Below are positions 1-6,546 of a stretch of 6,909 bases of DNA, in pieces. Both the position numbers and the translations under genes were made by a program. Source of the stretch: Paracoccaceae bacterium (GTDB lineage: Bacteria > Pseudomonadota > Alphaproteobacteria > Rhodobacterales > Rhodobacteraceae); contig WFTU01000306.1 of assembly GCA_015485375.1 (NCBI GenBank), positions 1-6,909 of the forward strand, given 5' to 3'. The notes under the pieces were generated by a model. It was given only the letters and a program-made list of their open reading frames with translations. It was not told where the DNA came from and did not search any database. Within the stretch, counting starts at the first letter, position 1; each line of letters opens with the position of its first letter.

Positions 1-1201
1 ACCCGATCGCCAGCACGGCATTCACCACCATCGATACGAGCGCATAGTTGAACGGTGAACGTGTATCCGCACGGGCAAAAAATACCGGCGACAGCACCTT
101 GGCCAGAACAAAGGACGGCAGGCCGATCCCGTAAACCACCAACGCCGCTGCCGTCGCTGAAGCATCCTGCGCACTAAATGCCCCGCGCTCGAACAGCACC
201 GACACCAGCGGCAGCGGAATAACCACCAGCGCCACCGCCGAGGGAATGGTCAGAAACAGGGTAAACTCCGCCGCACGGTTCAGGCTGTCCCGACTGCCCG
301 CCTCGTCCCCCGCCCGCAAACGCCGCGACAGGTCCGGCAGCAGCACCACCCCGATAGCAATCCCGACCACGCCCAGCGGCAATTGATACAACCGGTCTGC
401 ATAATTCAGCCACGCCACCGCCCCGTCGAAATACGAGGCCACCTGCCGCCCGACCAACAGGTTCACCTGTACCACCCCGCCCGCCAGCGCCGCCGGCATG
501 GCTATAATAGCAAGCCGTTTCAGTTCCGGCGTCATATGCGGAATGCCCGGGCGCAACACCATGCCCGCCCGCGCGGCCGCCCACCAGACCAGCATCATCT
601 GAGCAACACCGGCAAAAGGCACACCCCAGACCAGCGCCCGCCCGATATCCGCGCCCATGCTATAGGCCAGATACATCGACCCGATCAGAATGATATTCAG
701 CAACACCGGTGCCGCCGCCGCCGCCGCAAACCGCCCCAGCGAGTTCAGCACCCCGCTCAGCAAAGCCGCCAGCGAGATAAACAGGATATAAGGGAAAGTA
801 ATGCGCGCGAAACCCACGGTCATGTCAAACCGCGCATCCTCGGCAAAGCCGCTGGCCATCAGCATGACCAGAAACGGCATGAATATCTGCGCCACCAGCG
901 TGAAAACGATCAGGATACCGGCAAGGCCCGACATGGCGTCCTCGGCAAACCGCTTCGCGCCGCTGCCATCCTCGACCTTCTTGGCAAACATCGGGATAAA
1001 CGCCGTATTGAACGCCCCCTCGCCAAAAAATCGCCGGAACATATTGGGCAGGGAAAAGGCGATCAGAAACGCCTCCGCCACCGGACCGGACCCGAGAAAC
1101 GCGGCAATCATGATGTCACGGACAAACCCCAGAATGCGGCTCATCAGCGTCCAGCCGCCCACGGTCAGGAACCCCGACATCAGGCGGATTTTCCCGCTCA
1201 C
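1..1201 (-). CDS. murJ: MurJ (MviN) lipid II flippase, N-terminal 400 residues; 3' end outside window
   Basis: Inner-membrane MOP-superfamily transporter that flips lipid II from cytoplasm to periplasm for peptidoglycan synthesis. My translation from the GTG at 1201 gives 400 uninterrupted, highly hydrophobic residues, of about 515 usual for the family. Signatures are SRILGFVRD (residues 21-29), LPNMFRRFFAEGAF (51-64) and NYADRLYQLPLGVVGIAIG (266-284). Arg22, Arg28, Arg56 and Arg270 line up with the cavity arginines R18, R24, R52 and R270 of E. coli MurJ; the E. coli Asp39 position is Glu43 here, a conservative change. A run of six alanines (159-164) comes from a GCC-type repeat near 711-727. 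The GTG start is chosen because it overlaps the glnD stop by 4 bases, has a GAGGGGG Shine-Dalgarno stretch (1209-1215) 7 bases upstream, and supplies the full first helix. An ATG at codon 8 (1180) is the alternative. Probably cotranscribed with glnD and translationally coupled to it. Confidence 0.96.
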   Translation of the reverse strand, partial: MSGKIRLMSGFLTVGGWTLMSRILGFVRDIMIAAFLGSGPVAEAFLIAFSLPNMFRRFFGEGAFNTAFIPMFAKKVEDGSGAKRFAEDAMSGLAGILIVFTLVAQIFMPFLVMLMASGFAEDARFDMTVGFARITFPYILFISLAALLSGVLNSLGRFAAAAAAPVLLNIILIGSMYLAYSMGADIGRALVWGVPFAGVAQMMLVWWAAARAGMVLRPGIPHMTPELKRLAIIAMPAALAGGVVQVNLLVGRQVASYFDGAVAWLNYADRLYQLPLGVVGIAIGVVLLPDLSRRLRAGDEAGSRDSLNRAAEFTLFLTIPSAVALVVIPLPLVSVLFERGAFSAQDASATAAALVVYGIGLPSFVLAKVLSPVFFARADTRSPFNYALVSMVVNAVLAIG

Positions 1202-3984
1202 GCGGCCGCCCCCTCGTGCGCCTTCTCGATCGCGTCGCGCAAACGCCGCTCGATGGTTTCCTGCTTGGCCTTGTCATGGATTTTCATGCCGAACAGGTTT
1301 TTGACATAGAACGTATCCACCGCCTGCTCGCCATAGGTCGCGATGATGGCCGAGGAAATCGAGACCCCGCAATCGGTCAGCGTGCGCGTCAGGTCGAACA
1401 GCAGGCCGGGCCGGTCGCGGGTATCGACCTCGATAATGGTGAAATAGTCCGATCCGGAGTTGTTGAACTCGATCACCGTCGGCACGATAAACTCGCTCTC
1501 GCGCTTCTTGATCTTGTCCTTGGACTTCAGCGCATCGCGGGCAATCACCTCGCCCTTCAACGTCCGCTCGATCATCTTGCGCAACCGCGTCAGGCGGGTC
1601 TTGTCATAGGGGCGCCCCTCGGCATCCTGAATCCAGAACACCGCCGTCGCCAGCCCGTCGGAACTGGTGTAGGTGCGCGCGTCCACCACATTCGCCCCGA
1701 CCAGCGCCAAAGCTCCGGCAAAGCGTGCGAAAATCCCCGGATGGTCCGGCATGACGAAACAGGCCCGCGTCGCATCGCGTTCCGGATCGGCCTCGATATC
1801 GCTGACCGCCGCATCGGCCTCCACCTTGCGCGCCAGTTCCGCGAACACCTTCTGCGTTTCCGTATCCAGCCCCATCCAGTAGGGGCGATAATGCCGCTCG
1901 CATTCCGCCTCGATATCCTCGGGATCCCAGCCCTTGAGCGCCGCCGCCAGCGCCGCCTTGGCCTCCGCCTCGCGTTCCGCGCCGCTTGCGCCCTGATCGC
2001 CGGTGCGCAGCAACTCGCGCGTTTGCGCATAAAGATCGCGCAACAGCATGGCTTTCCAGTTGTTCCAGACACCCGGACCGACCCCGCGAATGTCGCAAAC
2101 CGTCAGCACCGTCAGCAGTTTCAACCGCGTCCGCCGCCCGACAGCCTCGGCAAAATCCTGCACCGTGCGCGGGTCGGACAGGTCGCGCTTCTGCGCCACA
2201 TCCGACATCAGCAGATGGTTGCGCACCAGCCATTCGACCGTCGCGCTTTCCTCCGCATCCAGCCCCAGCCGCGGCGCAATCACCCGCGCCATTTCCGCCC
2301 CGATCACCGAGTGGTCCTGCGGCAGCCCCTTGCCGATGTCGTGCAACAGCAACGCCACATAGATAATCTTCCGGTTCACCCCTTTTTCCAGAATCGAGGA
2401 GGCCACCGGCAGGTCCTCTTTCAGCTCCCCCTTCTCGATCTGGAACAGATTGGAAATACACTGGATCGTATGCTCGTCCACCGTATAGCTGTGGTACATA
2501 TTGAACTGCATCATCGCCACGATGCGTTCAAACTCCGGCATAAACGCCCCCAGCACGCCCAGCTCGTTCATCCGCCGCAACGCCCGCTCGGGGTTGTTGT
2601 GCGACAACAGCAAGTCGAGGAAAATCCGGTTCGCCTCGGGATCGTTGCGCATATCGTCATCAATCAGATGCAGATTGCGCGCCACCAGCCGCATGGCATC
2701 CGGATGGATCAGCGTTTCGGAGCGCAACCCCTCCTCGAACAGCCGCAAAATATTGAGCGGGTCCTTGATGAATGCCTCCGGATCGGCCACGTCCAGCCGC
2801 CCGTGATTTATGACATAGCCTTCAGTCACCTTGTCTTTCCCGAACGGCAAGGCATTCAGGATCGTGCGCCCGAAACCGGGGCGTTTCTTGACGTGACGCG
2901 CCTCCAGCGCCGTCAGGAAGATACGGGTCAGGTCGCCGACATTGGTCGCGTGGCGGAAATAATTCTGCATGAAAAACTCGACCGCACGGCGCCCGTCGCT
3001 GTCCTCGAAGCCCAACGCCTCGGCCACACCGACCTGCACGTCAAAGGTCAGCTGCTCGGTCGGGCGACCGGCGATCAGGTGCAAATGGCAGCGGGTCGTC
3101 CACAGGAAGGCCTCCGCATCCGCGAAAATCTTGTATTCCTCGGCGGTGAATACCCCGTCGTCGATCAGGTCCTCGGGCGAATCCGCATGGTAAAGATACT
3201 TCGCGATCCAGAACAGCGTCTGCAAATCGCGCAGGCCGCCCTTGCCCTCCTTGACGTTCGGCTCCACCACATAGCGCGAGCCGCCATGCCGCCGGTGCCG
3301 TTCCGCCCGTTCTTCCAGCTTCGCCTCGACAAACTCCGGTCCGGTATTCTTGAAAAGCTCCTTCCACAGGCGCTTGTCCAGATCACCGGCCAGCGACTCC
3401 TCGCCCGCCAGAAAGCGGTTCTCCAGCAGCGCTGTACGAATGGTGAAATCCTCGCGCCCCAGCCGGATGCAGTCATCCACCGTGCGCGTGGCATAGCCGA
3501 CCTTGAGCCGCAAATCCCAGAGGGTATAGAGCACGCTCTCGATCACACTCTCGCCCCAGGCCGTCTGTTTGTAGGGCGTCAGAAACAGCAGATCGACATC
3601 GGAAAACGGCGCCATCTCGGCCCGCCCGTAGCCGCCCACCGCCATCACGCAAATGGCTTCGGATGTTGTCGGATTCGGGTTCGGATGCAGCCATTTAATC
3701 GCGATTTCAAACGTCGCCTTGACGATCTCGTCGGTCAGATAGGTATAGGCCCGCGTGGCTTTCGGCGCCTCGAAGGGGGCCGACCGGCACGCCTCCGAAA
3801 TAGTCGCCCGCCCCTTTTCATTTGCCTCCTTCAGAACTTCCACGGCCTTCAGGCGAATGTCGGTCGCATCCTTGGCGGTGAAAATTTCCTCCTCCAGCCG
3901 CACACGTAGCACCGCAGGATCCAGAACGTCGAGGGGGGAGCGGATCAGCTCCCCCACCGTGATATTTTCGCTGTCAAACGGCAT
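1198..3984 (-). CDS. glnD: GlnD, bifunctional PII uridylyltransferase / uridylyl-removing enzyme
   Basis: Cytoplasmic glutamine sensor: adds UMP to PII proteins (GlnB/GlnK) when glutamine is low and removes it when glutamine is high, setting glutamine synthetase activity and nitrogen gene expression. The protein has 928 residues, normal for alphaproteobacterial GlnD (E. coli about 890). Domains in order: nucleotidyltransferase with GGYGRAEMAPFSDVDLLFL (117-135; metal-binding Asp129 and Asp131); the conserved EPNVKEGKGGLRD block (241-253); HD phosphohydrolase (about 500-620) with YTVDEHT (500-506), LLLHDIGKG (545-553), His558 and RNH (588-590); then two ACT domains, about 740-815 (PDHPGIFARFAGAL) and 848-925 (RDRPGLLFDLTRTL). 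Both catalytic domains and the glutamine-binding ACT pair look intact. The ATG lies directly after the tandem stops of the upstream lipoprotein gene, with only a weak GGA upstream, so coupled translation is likely. The stop overlaps the murJ GTG. Confidence 0.98.
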   Translation of the reverse strand: MPFDSENITVGELIRSPLDVLDPAVLRVRLEEEIFTAKDATDIRLKAVEVLKEANEKGRATISEACRSAPFEAPKATRAYTYLTDEIVKATFEIAIKWLHPNPNPTTSEAICVMAVGGYGRAEMAPFSDVDLLFLTPYKQTAWGESVIESVLYTLWDLRLKVGYATRTVDDCIRLGREDFTIRTALLENRFLAGEESLAGDLDKRLWKELFKNTGPEFVEAKLEERAERHRRHGGSRYVVEPNVKEGKGGLRDLQTLFWIAKYLYHADSPEDLIDDGVFTAEEYKIFADAEAFLWTTRCHLHLIAGRPTEQLTFDVQVGVAEALGFEDSDGRRAVEFFMQNYFRHATNVGDLTRIFLTALEARHVKKRPGFGRTILNALPFGKDKVTEGYVINHGRLDVADPEAFIKDPLNILRLFEEGLRSETLIHPDAMRLVARNLHLIDDDMRNDPEANRIFLDLLLSHNNPERALRRMNELGVLGAFMPEFERIVAMMQFNMYHSYTVDEHTIQCISNLFQIEKGELKEDLPVASSILEKGVNRKIIYVALLLHDIGKGLPQDHSVIGAEMARVIAPRLGLDAEESATVEWLVRNHLLMSDVAQKRDLSDPRTVQDFAEAVGRRTRLKLLTVLTVCDIRGVGPGVWNNWKAMLLRDLYAQTRELLRTGDQGASGAEREAEAKAALAAALKGWDPEDIEAECERHYRPYWMGLDTETQKVFAELARKVEADAAVSDIEADPERDATRACFVMPDHPGIFARFAGALALVGANVVDARTYTSSDGLATAVFWIQDAEGRPYDKTRLTRLRKMIERTLKGEVIARDALKSKDKIKKRESEFIVPTVIEFNNSGSDYFTIIEVDTRDRPGLLFDLTRTLTDCGVSISSAIIATYGEQAVDTFYVKNLFGMKIHDKAKQETIERRLRDAIEKAHEGAAA

Positions 3985-3987
3985 CTA

Positions 3988-5178
3988 TCAGTATCCGAAA
4001 GTCCCGCCAAAACTGCGCGGCGCCGGATCGACAATAACGGCATCGCCCTTGTCCACTTTCAGCACCGCCAGTCCGCGCTCGTTCAACCCGTCGGACGTAA
4101 AGCGGAAAATTCCGTTCACCCCGATAAACCCGTTCGGATTGGTGAGTCGCCCGGCCGAGAACGTATCGGTCGTGCCCTCGGCCTGCGCCGTCTTGACCAG
4201 CGCCCCGACCGCCGCCACAGCGTCATAGGCAATCGCTGCCAGATTATGCGGCTCGGTCCCGTGACGCGCCAGATAGCGCTGGTCGAACTGCGTGGTCAGC
4301 GCCGGATCGGGCACGGCGAACAGGCCGCCCTGCATGCTCGGCTGGGTCAGCAATTCGTTCGAGGTATCCCAGCGCGCCAGCCCCAGAAACTGCGTATTGC
4401 GCCGCGTGATCCCCTCGGAACCTAGCGCCGCCGCAATAAACGGCAGGCCGCGCGTCGGCGTATCGGTAAACAGGATGCCCTGCACGCGGTTTCCGGCCAT
4501 GGTATCGGCAATCACCGGCGCGGCCTCGCTCAGGCCTTCCATGCTCAGCGGATAGGACGCCGCCGCCGAAAGTGTCACGCCGGTCCGGCGCGCGGCATAT
4601 TCCGCTGCGGCCCGTCCGGCCTCGCCCTCGGCTCCTTCGGGATAGACAACGCCGATGTTGGAAACCCCCATGCCCAGCGAATACCCGAACAGTCGCGTCG
4701 CGATATTCTGGAAGTTCACGCCCATGATATAGACGTTGCCACCGGCAACCGCCGCATTGTTGGAAAAACTGAGGACATTGATCCCCCGCGGTGCCGCAAC
4801 CGCCGCAACCGCATTTGTCGCTCCGCTGAACAGCGGCCCGATGATGATCTGCGCCCCTTCGGCAATCGCCCGTGTCGCCTCGGCACTGGCGCGCGCCGGA
4901 TCGGCGCCGGTGTTGTAAACCCGCAGGTCAATCGCCACCCCCTGTAAATCGCCCTGCGCCATACGCGCGGCATTCACCAGATTTTCCGCCAACTGGTCAT
5001 TGAGGGGCTTGCCGGAATCATAGGGCACCATAAGCGCCACAACGACCGGCTTCGTCGGATCGACGCGCGCGCTGGTGTTGCCGGTGACCGGCACATCACA
5101 AGCCGACAGGGCCAATGCCAGCGTGCCGAGCAAAAACGGCGCAACCAAACGGGAGAGTTTCAAACGGATTTTAAGCAT
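3988..5178 (-). CDS. LppC/YraM (LpoA-like) lipoprotein with periplasmic-binding-protein fold
   Basis: Predicted exported lipoprotein of 396 residues. The N-terminus has a basic region (K3, R5, K7, R10), a hydrophobic core (about 11-24) and the lipobox Leu24-Ser25-Ala26-Cys27, with Asp at +2 after the cysteine. The rest (about 44-396) reads as one type I periplasmic-binding fold: VVVALMVPYDSG near the start, AEGAQIIIGPLFSGAT, INVLSFSNN, SNIGVVYPEG, and a C-terminal FRFTSDGLNERGLAVLKV block. This matches the C-terminal half of E. coli LpoA (YraM, about 680 residues); the N-terminal TPR half is absent. E. coli LpoA is an outer-membrane activator of PBP1A; the same role here is unproven. Proximity to rsmI and yraN supports YraM kinship over an amino-acid ABC receptor, since no permease genes are adjacent. 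The ATG at 5178 is preferred over a TTG at 5190 because the Shine-Dalgarno sequence lies between them. It ends TGA TAG, 3 bases before the glnD ATG. Confidence 0.88.
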   Translation of the reverse strand: MLKIRLKLSRLVAPFLLGTLALALSACDVPVTGNTSARVDPTKPVVVALMVPYDSGKPLNDQLAENLVNAARMAQGDLQGVAIDLRVYNTGADPARASAEATRAIAEGAQIIIGPLFSGATNAVAAVAAPRGINVLSFSNNAAVAGGNVYIMGVNFQNIATRLFGYSLGMGVSNIGVVYPEGAEGEAGRAAAEYAARRTGVTLSAAASYPLSMEGLSEAAPVIADTMAGNRVQGILFTDTPTRGLPFIAAALGSEGITRRNTQFLGLARWDTSNELLTQPSMQGGLFAVPDPALTTQFDQRYLARHGTEPHNLAAIAYDAVAAVGALVKTAQAEGTTDTFSAGRLTNPNGFIGVNGIFRFTSDGLNERGLAVLKVDKGDAVIVDPAPRSFGGTFGY

Positions 5179-5181
5179 AAT

Positions 5182-5186
5182 TCCTC
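5182..5186 (-). promoter_or_regulatory. Ribosome binding site deciding the lipoprotein start
   Basis: Read on the minus strand this is GAGGA, 3 bases before the ATG at 5178. The spacing is short but it is the only purine-rich site nearby. It lies inside the extra four codons that a TTG start at 5190 would add, and nothing like a Shine-Dalgarno precedes that TTG, so the ATG is the better start. Confidence 0.65.
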
Positions 5187-5205
5187 GCAAAATCAGGTAG
5201 GTCTA

Positions 5206-5252
5206 GATAGACTCAAGTTGCGCCACAGGTTAAGCGCTGGATAGACACAAGT
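5206..5252. repeat. Pair of 13-bp direct repeats GATAGACWCAAGT in the divergent promoter region
   Basis: Copy 1 is GATAGACTCAAGT (5206-5218) and copy 2 is GATAGACACAAGT (5240-5252). They match at 12 of 13 positions and start 34 bases apart, a little over three helical turns. Copy 1 also forms the right arm of the inverted repeat GTCTA-GA-TAGAC (5201-5212); copy 2 does not. The T/A difference gives copy 1 a GACTC site (GANTC) that copy 2 lacks. This could be a regulator's double operator or a small chance duplication; nothing in the sequence names a binding protein. Confidence 0.7.
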
Positions 5253-5270
5253 AAACGGCGGCTTTGGGGA

Positions 5271-5275
5271 AAGGA
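5271..5275 (+). promoter_or_regulatory. Ribosome binding site deciding the rsmI start
   Basis: AAGGA lies 9 bases before the ATG at 5285. A TTG at 5264 is in frame and would add seven residues, but it sits upstream of this site, so the ATG is preferred. Confidence 0.75.
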
Positions 5276-5284
5276 ACGGATAAC

Positions 5285-6145
5285 ATGTCACAACTTGCCC
5301 CCGCACTGGGACCGGGCCTGTATCTCGTCGCCACGCCCATAGGCACCGCCAGCGACATCACCCTGCGCGCCCTCGACATTCTGGCCAAGGCCGACGTGCT
5401 TGCCGCCGAGGACACGCGCAACACCCGCAAGCTGCTGGAAATCCACGGTATCAAACTGGACGGTCGCCCCTTCATCCCCTATCACGACCACAACGGCGCA
5501 GCGCAGCGGCCGCGCCTGCTGAGCGCGATCCATGAGGGCAAATCGGTGGCTTTCGTCTCGGACGCCGGCACGCCGCTGATCGCCGACCCCGGTTATCAAC
5601 TCGCTGCCGCCGTGATCGAGGAGGGCCTGCCCGTCACCTCCGCCCCCGGCGCCTCGGCCCTGCTCGCCGCCCTCGCCGTCGCGGGCTTGCCGACCGACCG
5701 CTTCATGTTCGCCGGTTTCCCGCCGGTCAAACAGGTGGCCAAACGCAAGTTCCTGTCCGAATTCGCCGCCGTGCCGTCAACGCTGGTTTTCTATGAATCC
5801 CCGCGCCGCCTCGCCGACTGCCTCGCCGCCATGGCCGACATCTACGGCGGGGACCGCCGCGCCGCCGTCTGCCGCGAACTCACCAAGAAATTCGAGGAGG
5901 TGAAGCGCGGCACCTTGTCCGAACTCGCCACCCACTACGCCGAGACCGGCGCGCCAAAAGGCGAGGTGGTGATTGTCGTCGGCCCGCCCCTGAAACACGC
6001 CGCCAGCGCCACGGACGTGGACACCGCCTTGCGCGACGCCCTGCAAACCCTCTCGGTCAAAGACGCCGCCAAGCAGGTGGCCGAGGCACTGGACCTGCCG
6101 CGCAAGCAGCTTTACGCCCGCGCGCTGGAACTGACGCGCGAATGA
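5285..6145 (+). CDS. rsmI: RsmI, 16S rRNA (cytidine-1402-2'-O)-methyltransferase
   Basis: SAM-dependent tetrapyrrole-methylase-fold enzyme that 2'-O-methylates C1402 of 16S rRNA in the decoding centre; RsmH methylates N4 of the same base. The protein has 286 residues, the usual family size. Signatures in order: GLYLVATPIG (11-20), DITLRAL (24-30), AEDTRNTRKLL (41-51), YHDHN (66-70), the SAM-site signature SDAGTPLIADPG (92-103), VTSAPGASALLAAL (117-130), FYESPRRL (169-176), CRELTKKFEEV (196-206) and GEVVIVVG (226-233). The usual GNLxDIT reads GTASDIT here, a change in the loop after ATPIG that leaves the rest of the motif intact. The start is the ATG with AAGGA 9 bases upstream. The stop overlaps the yraN start (ATGA, 6142-6145), so the two are translated as a coupled pair. 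Divergent from the YraM-like lipoprotein gene, as rsmI (yraL) is from lpoA (yraM) in E. coli. Confidence 0.97.
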   Translation: MSQLAPALGPGLYLVATPIGTASDITLRALDILAKADVLAAEDTRNTRKLLEIHGIKLDGRPFIPYHDHNGAAQRPRLLSAIHEGKSVAFVSDAGTPLIADPGYQLAAAVIEEGLPVTSAPGASALLAALAVAGLPTDRFMFAGFPPVKQVAKRKFLSEFAAVPSTLVFYESPRRLADCLAAMADIYGGDRRAAVCRELTKKFEEVKRGTLSELATHYAETGAPKGEVVIVVGPPLKHAASATDVDTALRDALQTLSVKDAAKQVAEALDLPRKQLYARALELTRE

Positions 6146-6492
6146 GCGGATACCACACCGGCCTCGCCGCCGAGGACATCGCCGCGCGGCTCTATGAATC
6201 GCAACAGGGCAAGGTTCTGGAACGCCGCTGGAAACGCCGCGAAGGCGAAATCGACCTGATCGTCTCCCTCGGTGGACGGGTGGTGTTCGTCGAGGTCAAG
6301 GCCCGCAAAACCCTCGACGCCGCCGCGCTGTCGCTGTCGCCGCGCCAGACCGGGCGCATGTTCAACGTGGCCGCGCGATATCTGGCCGAAAGCGGCCTTG
6401 GCCTTAATACCGAAACCCGTTTCGACATGGTGCTGGTGGATCGCAACGGCGCGGCGGAAATACTGGAAAATGCCCTGATGCAGGGCGGCTAG
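6142..6492 (+). CDS. yraN: YraN family (UPF0102) endonuclease-fold protein
   Basis: Small protein of 116 residues, standard for the UPF0102/YraN family, whose biological role is not firmly known. The fold is related to PD-(D/E)xK nucleases such as Holliday-junction resolvases. The core is visible: Glu11 in the first helix (GLAAEDIAARL), VLERRWKRREGEIDLI (25-40) with Glu36 and Asp38, then VVFVEVKAR (47-55) giving Glu51-x-Lys53, followed by the helix with Gln69 and the strand RFDMVLVD (93-100). All presumed metal-binding and catalytic positions are therefore present, so activity is possible but not shown. It starts inside the rsmI stop codon by ATGA overlap. In E. coli yraN follows yraM (lpoA); here it follows rsmI, on the other arm of the same divergent neighbourhood. 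No signal peptide or membrane segment is seen, so it should be cytoplasmic. Confidence 0.94.
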   Translation: MSGYHTGLAAEDIAARLYESQQGKVLERRWKRREGEIDLIVSLGGRVVFVEVKARKTLDAAALSLSPRQTGRMFNVAARYLAESGLGLNTETRFDMVLVDRNGAAEILENALMQGG

Positions 6493-6534
6493 GGTTGCAA
6501 TTGCCGCCAGCCCGCGCCAAGTCTTGCAGCAACG

Positions 6535-6540
6535 AAAGGA
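6535..6540 (+). promoter_or_regulatory. Ribosome binding site of gshB
   Basis: AAAGGA lies 6 bases before the ATG at 6547 and supports that start. The 54-base gap after yraN shows no clear promoter, so gshB is probably read through from rsmI-yraN. Confidence 0.75.
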
Positions 6541-6546
6541 ACACCC

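Larger units (their letters stand above)
5179..5284. promoter_or_regulatory. Divergent promoter region between the lipoprotein-glnD-murJ and rsmI-yraN-gshB units
   Basis: This 106-bp gap between two divergent starts must hold the nearest promoters for both units and is visibly more AT-rich than the flanking genes. Toward rsmI a weak candidate is TTGCGC (5218-5223), a 16-base spacer and GATAGA (5240-5245), which would give a leader of about 33 bases. Toward the lipoprotein gene I see no convincing pair: TTGAGT (5216-5211) with GATTTT (5194-5189) would start transcription in or next to the ribosome binding site. The gap also contains a 13-bp direct repeat and a GTCTA-GA-TAGAC inverted repeat at 5201-5212. 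That the region is regulatory follows from layout; the exact boxes are guesses. Confidence 0.5.

Noticed and set aside
174..584. Minus-strand open frame of 136 residues inside murJ
   Set aside because: It is a Gly/Ala/Arg-rich shifted frame within murJ, on the same strand but out of its reading frame, with no start signal.
383..1309. Plus-strand open frame of 308 residues opposite murJ
   Set aside because: It is in register with the murJ codons up to 1201 and runs on into the glnD end by chance. Its composition is dominated by Arg, His, Gln and Pro with no recognisable domain, while the opposite strand encodes an unmistakable MurJ.
1216..3909. Plus-strand open frame of 897 residues opposite glnD
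   Set aside because: It is in codon register with glnD, reads as an Arg/Gln/His-rich sequence typical of GC-rich antisense, has no ribosome site or family motif, and is fully explained by lack of TTA, CTA and TCA codons in glnD.
3988..5178. Reading the lipoprotein as a branched-chain amino acid ABC transporter receptor
   Set aside because: The fold class fits, but there is a lipobox, no permease or ATPase gene nearby, and the rsmI/yraN context fits YraM/LppC better. Not fully excluded.
5179..5190. TTG start at 5190 for the lipoprotein gene
   Set aside because: No Shine-Dalgarno precedes it, whereas GAGGA falls between it and the ATG at 5178. The ATG gives a normal signal peptide with the lipobox cysteine at residue 27.
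5189..5216. Sigma-70 type promoter TTGAGT / GATTTT toward the lipoprotein gene
   Set aside because: The -10 match is poor and transcription would start in or next to the ribosome binding site, leaving almost no leader.
5264..5284. TTG start at 5264 for rsmI
   Set aside because: The AAGGA site at 5271-5275 lies downstream of it and is well placed for the ATG at 5285; the RsmI family N-terminus needs no extra residues.
6484..6508. Intrinsic terminator between yraN and gshB
   Set aside because: The stem has only six pairs and a long loop, and no T-rich tail follows.
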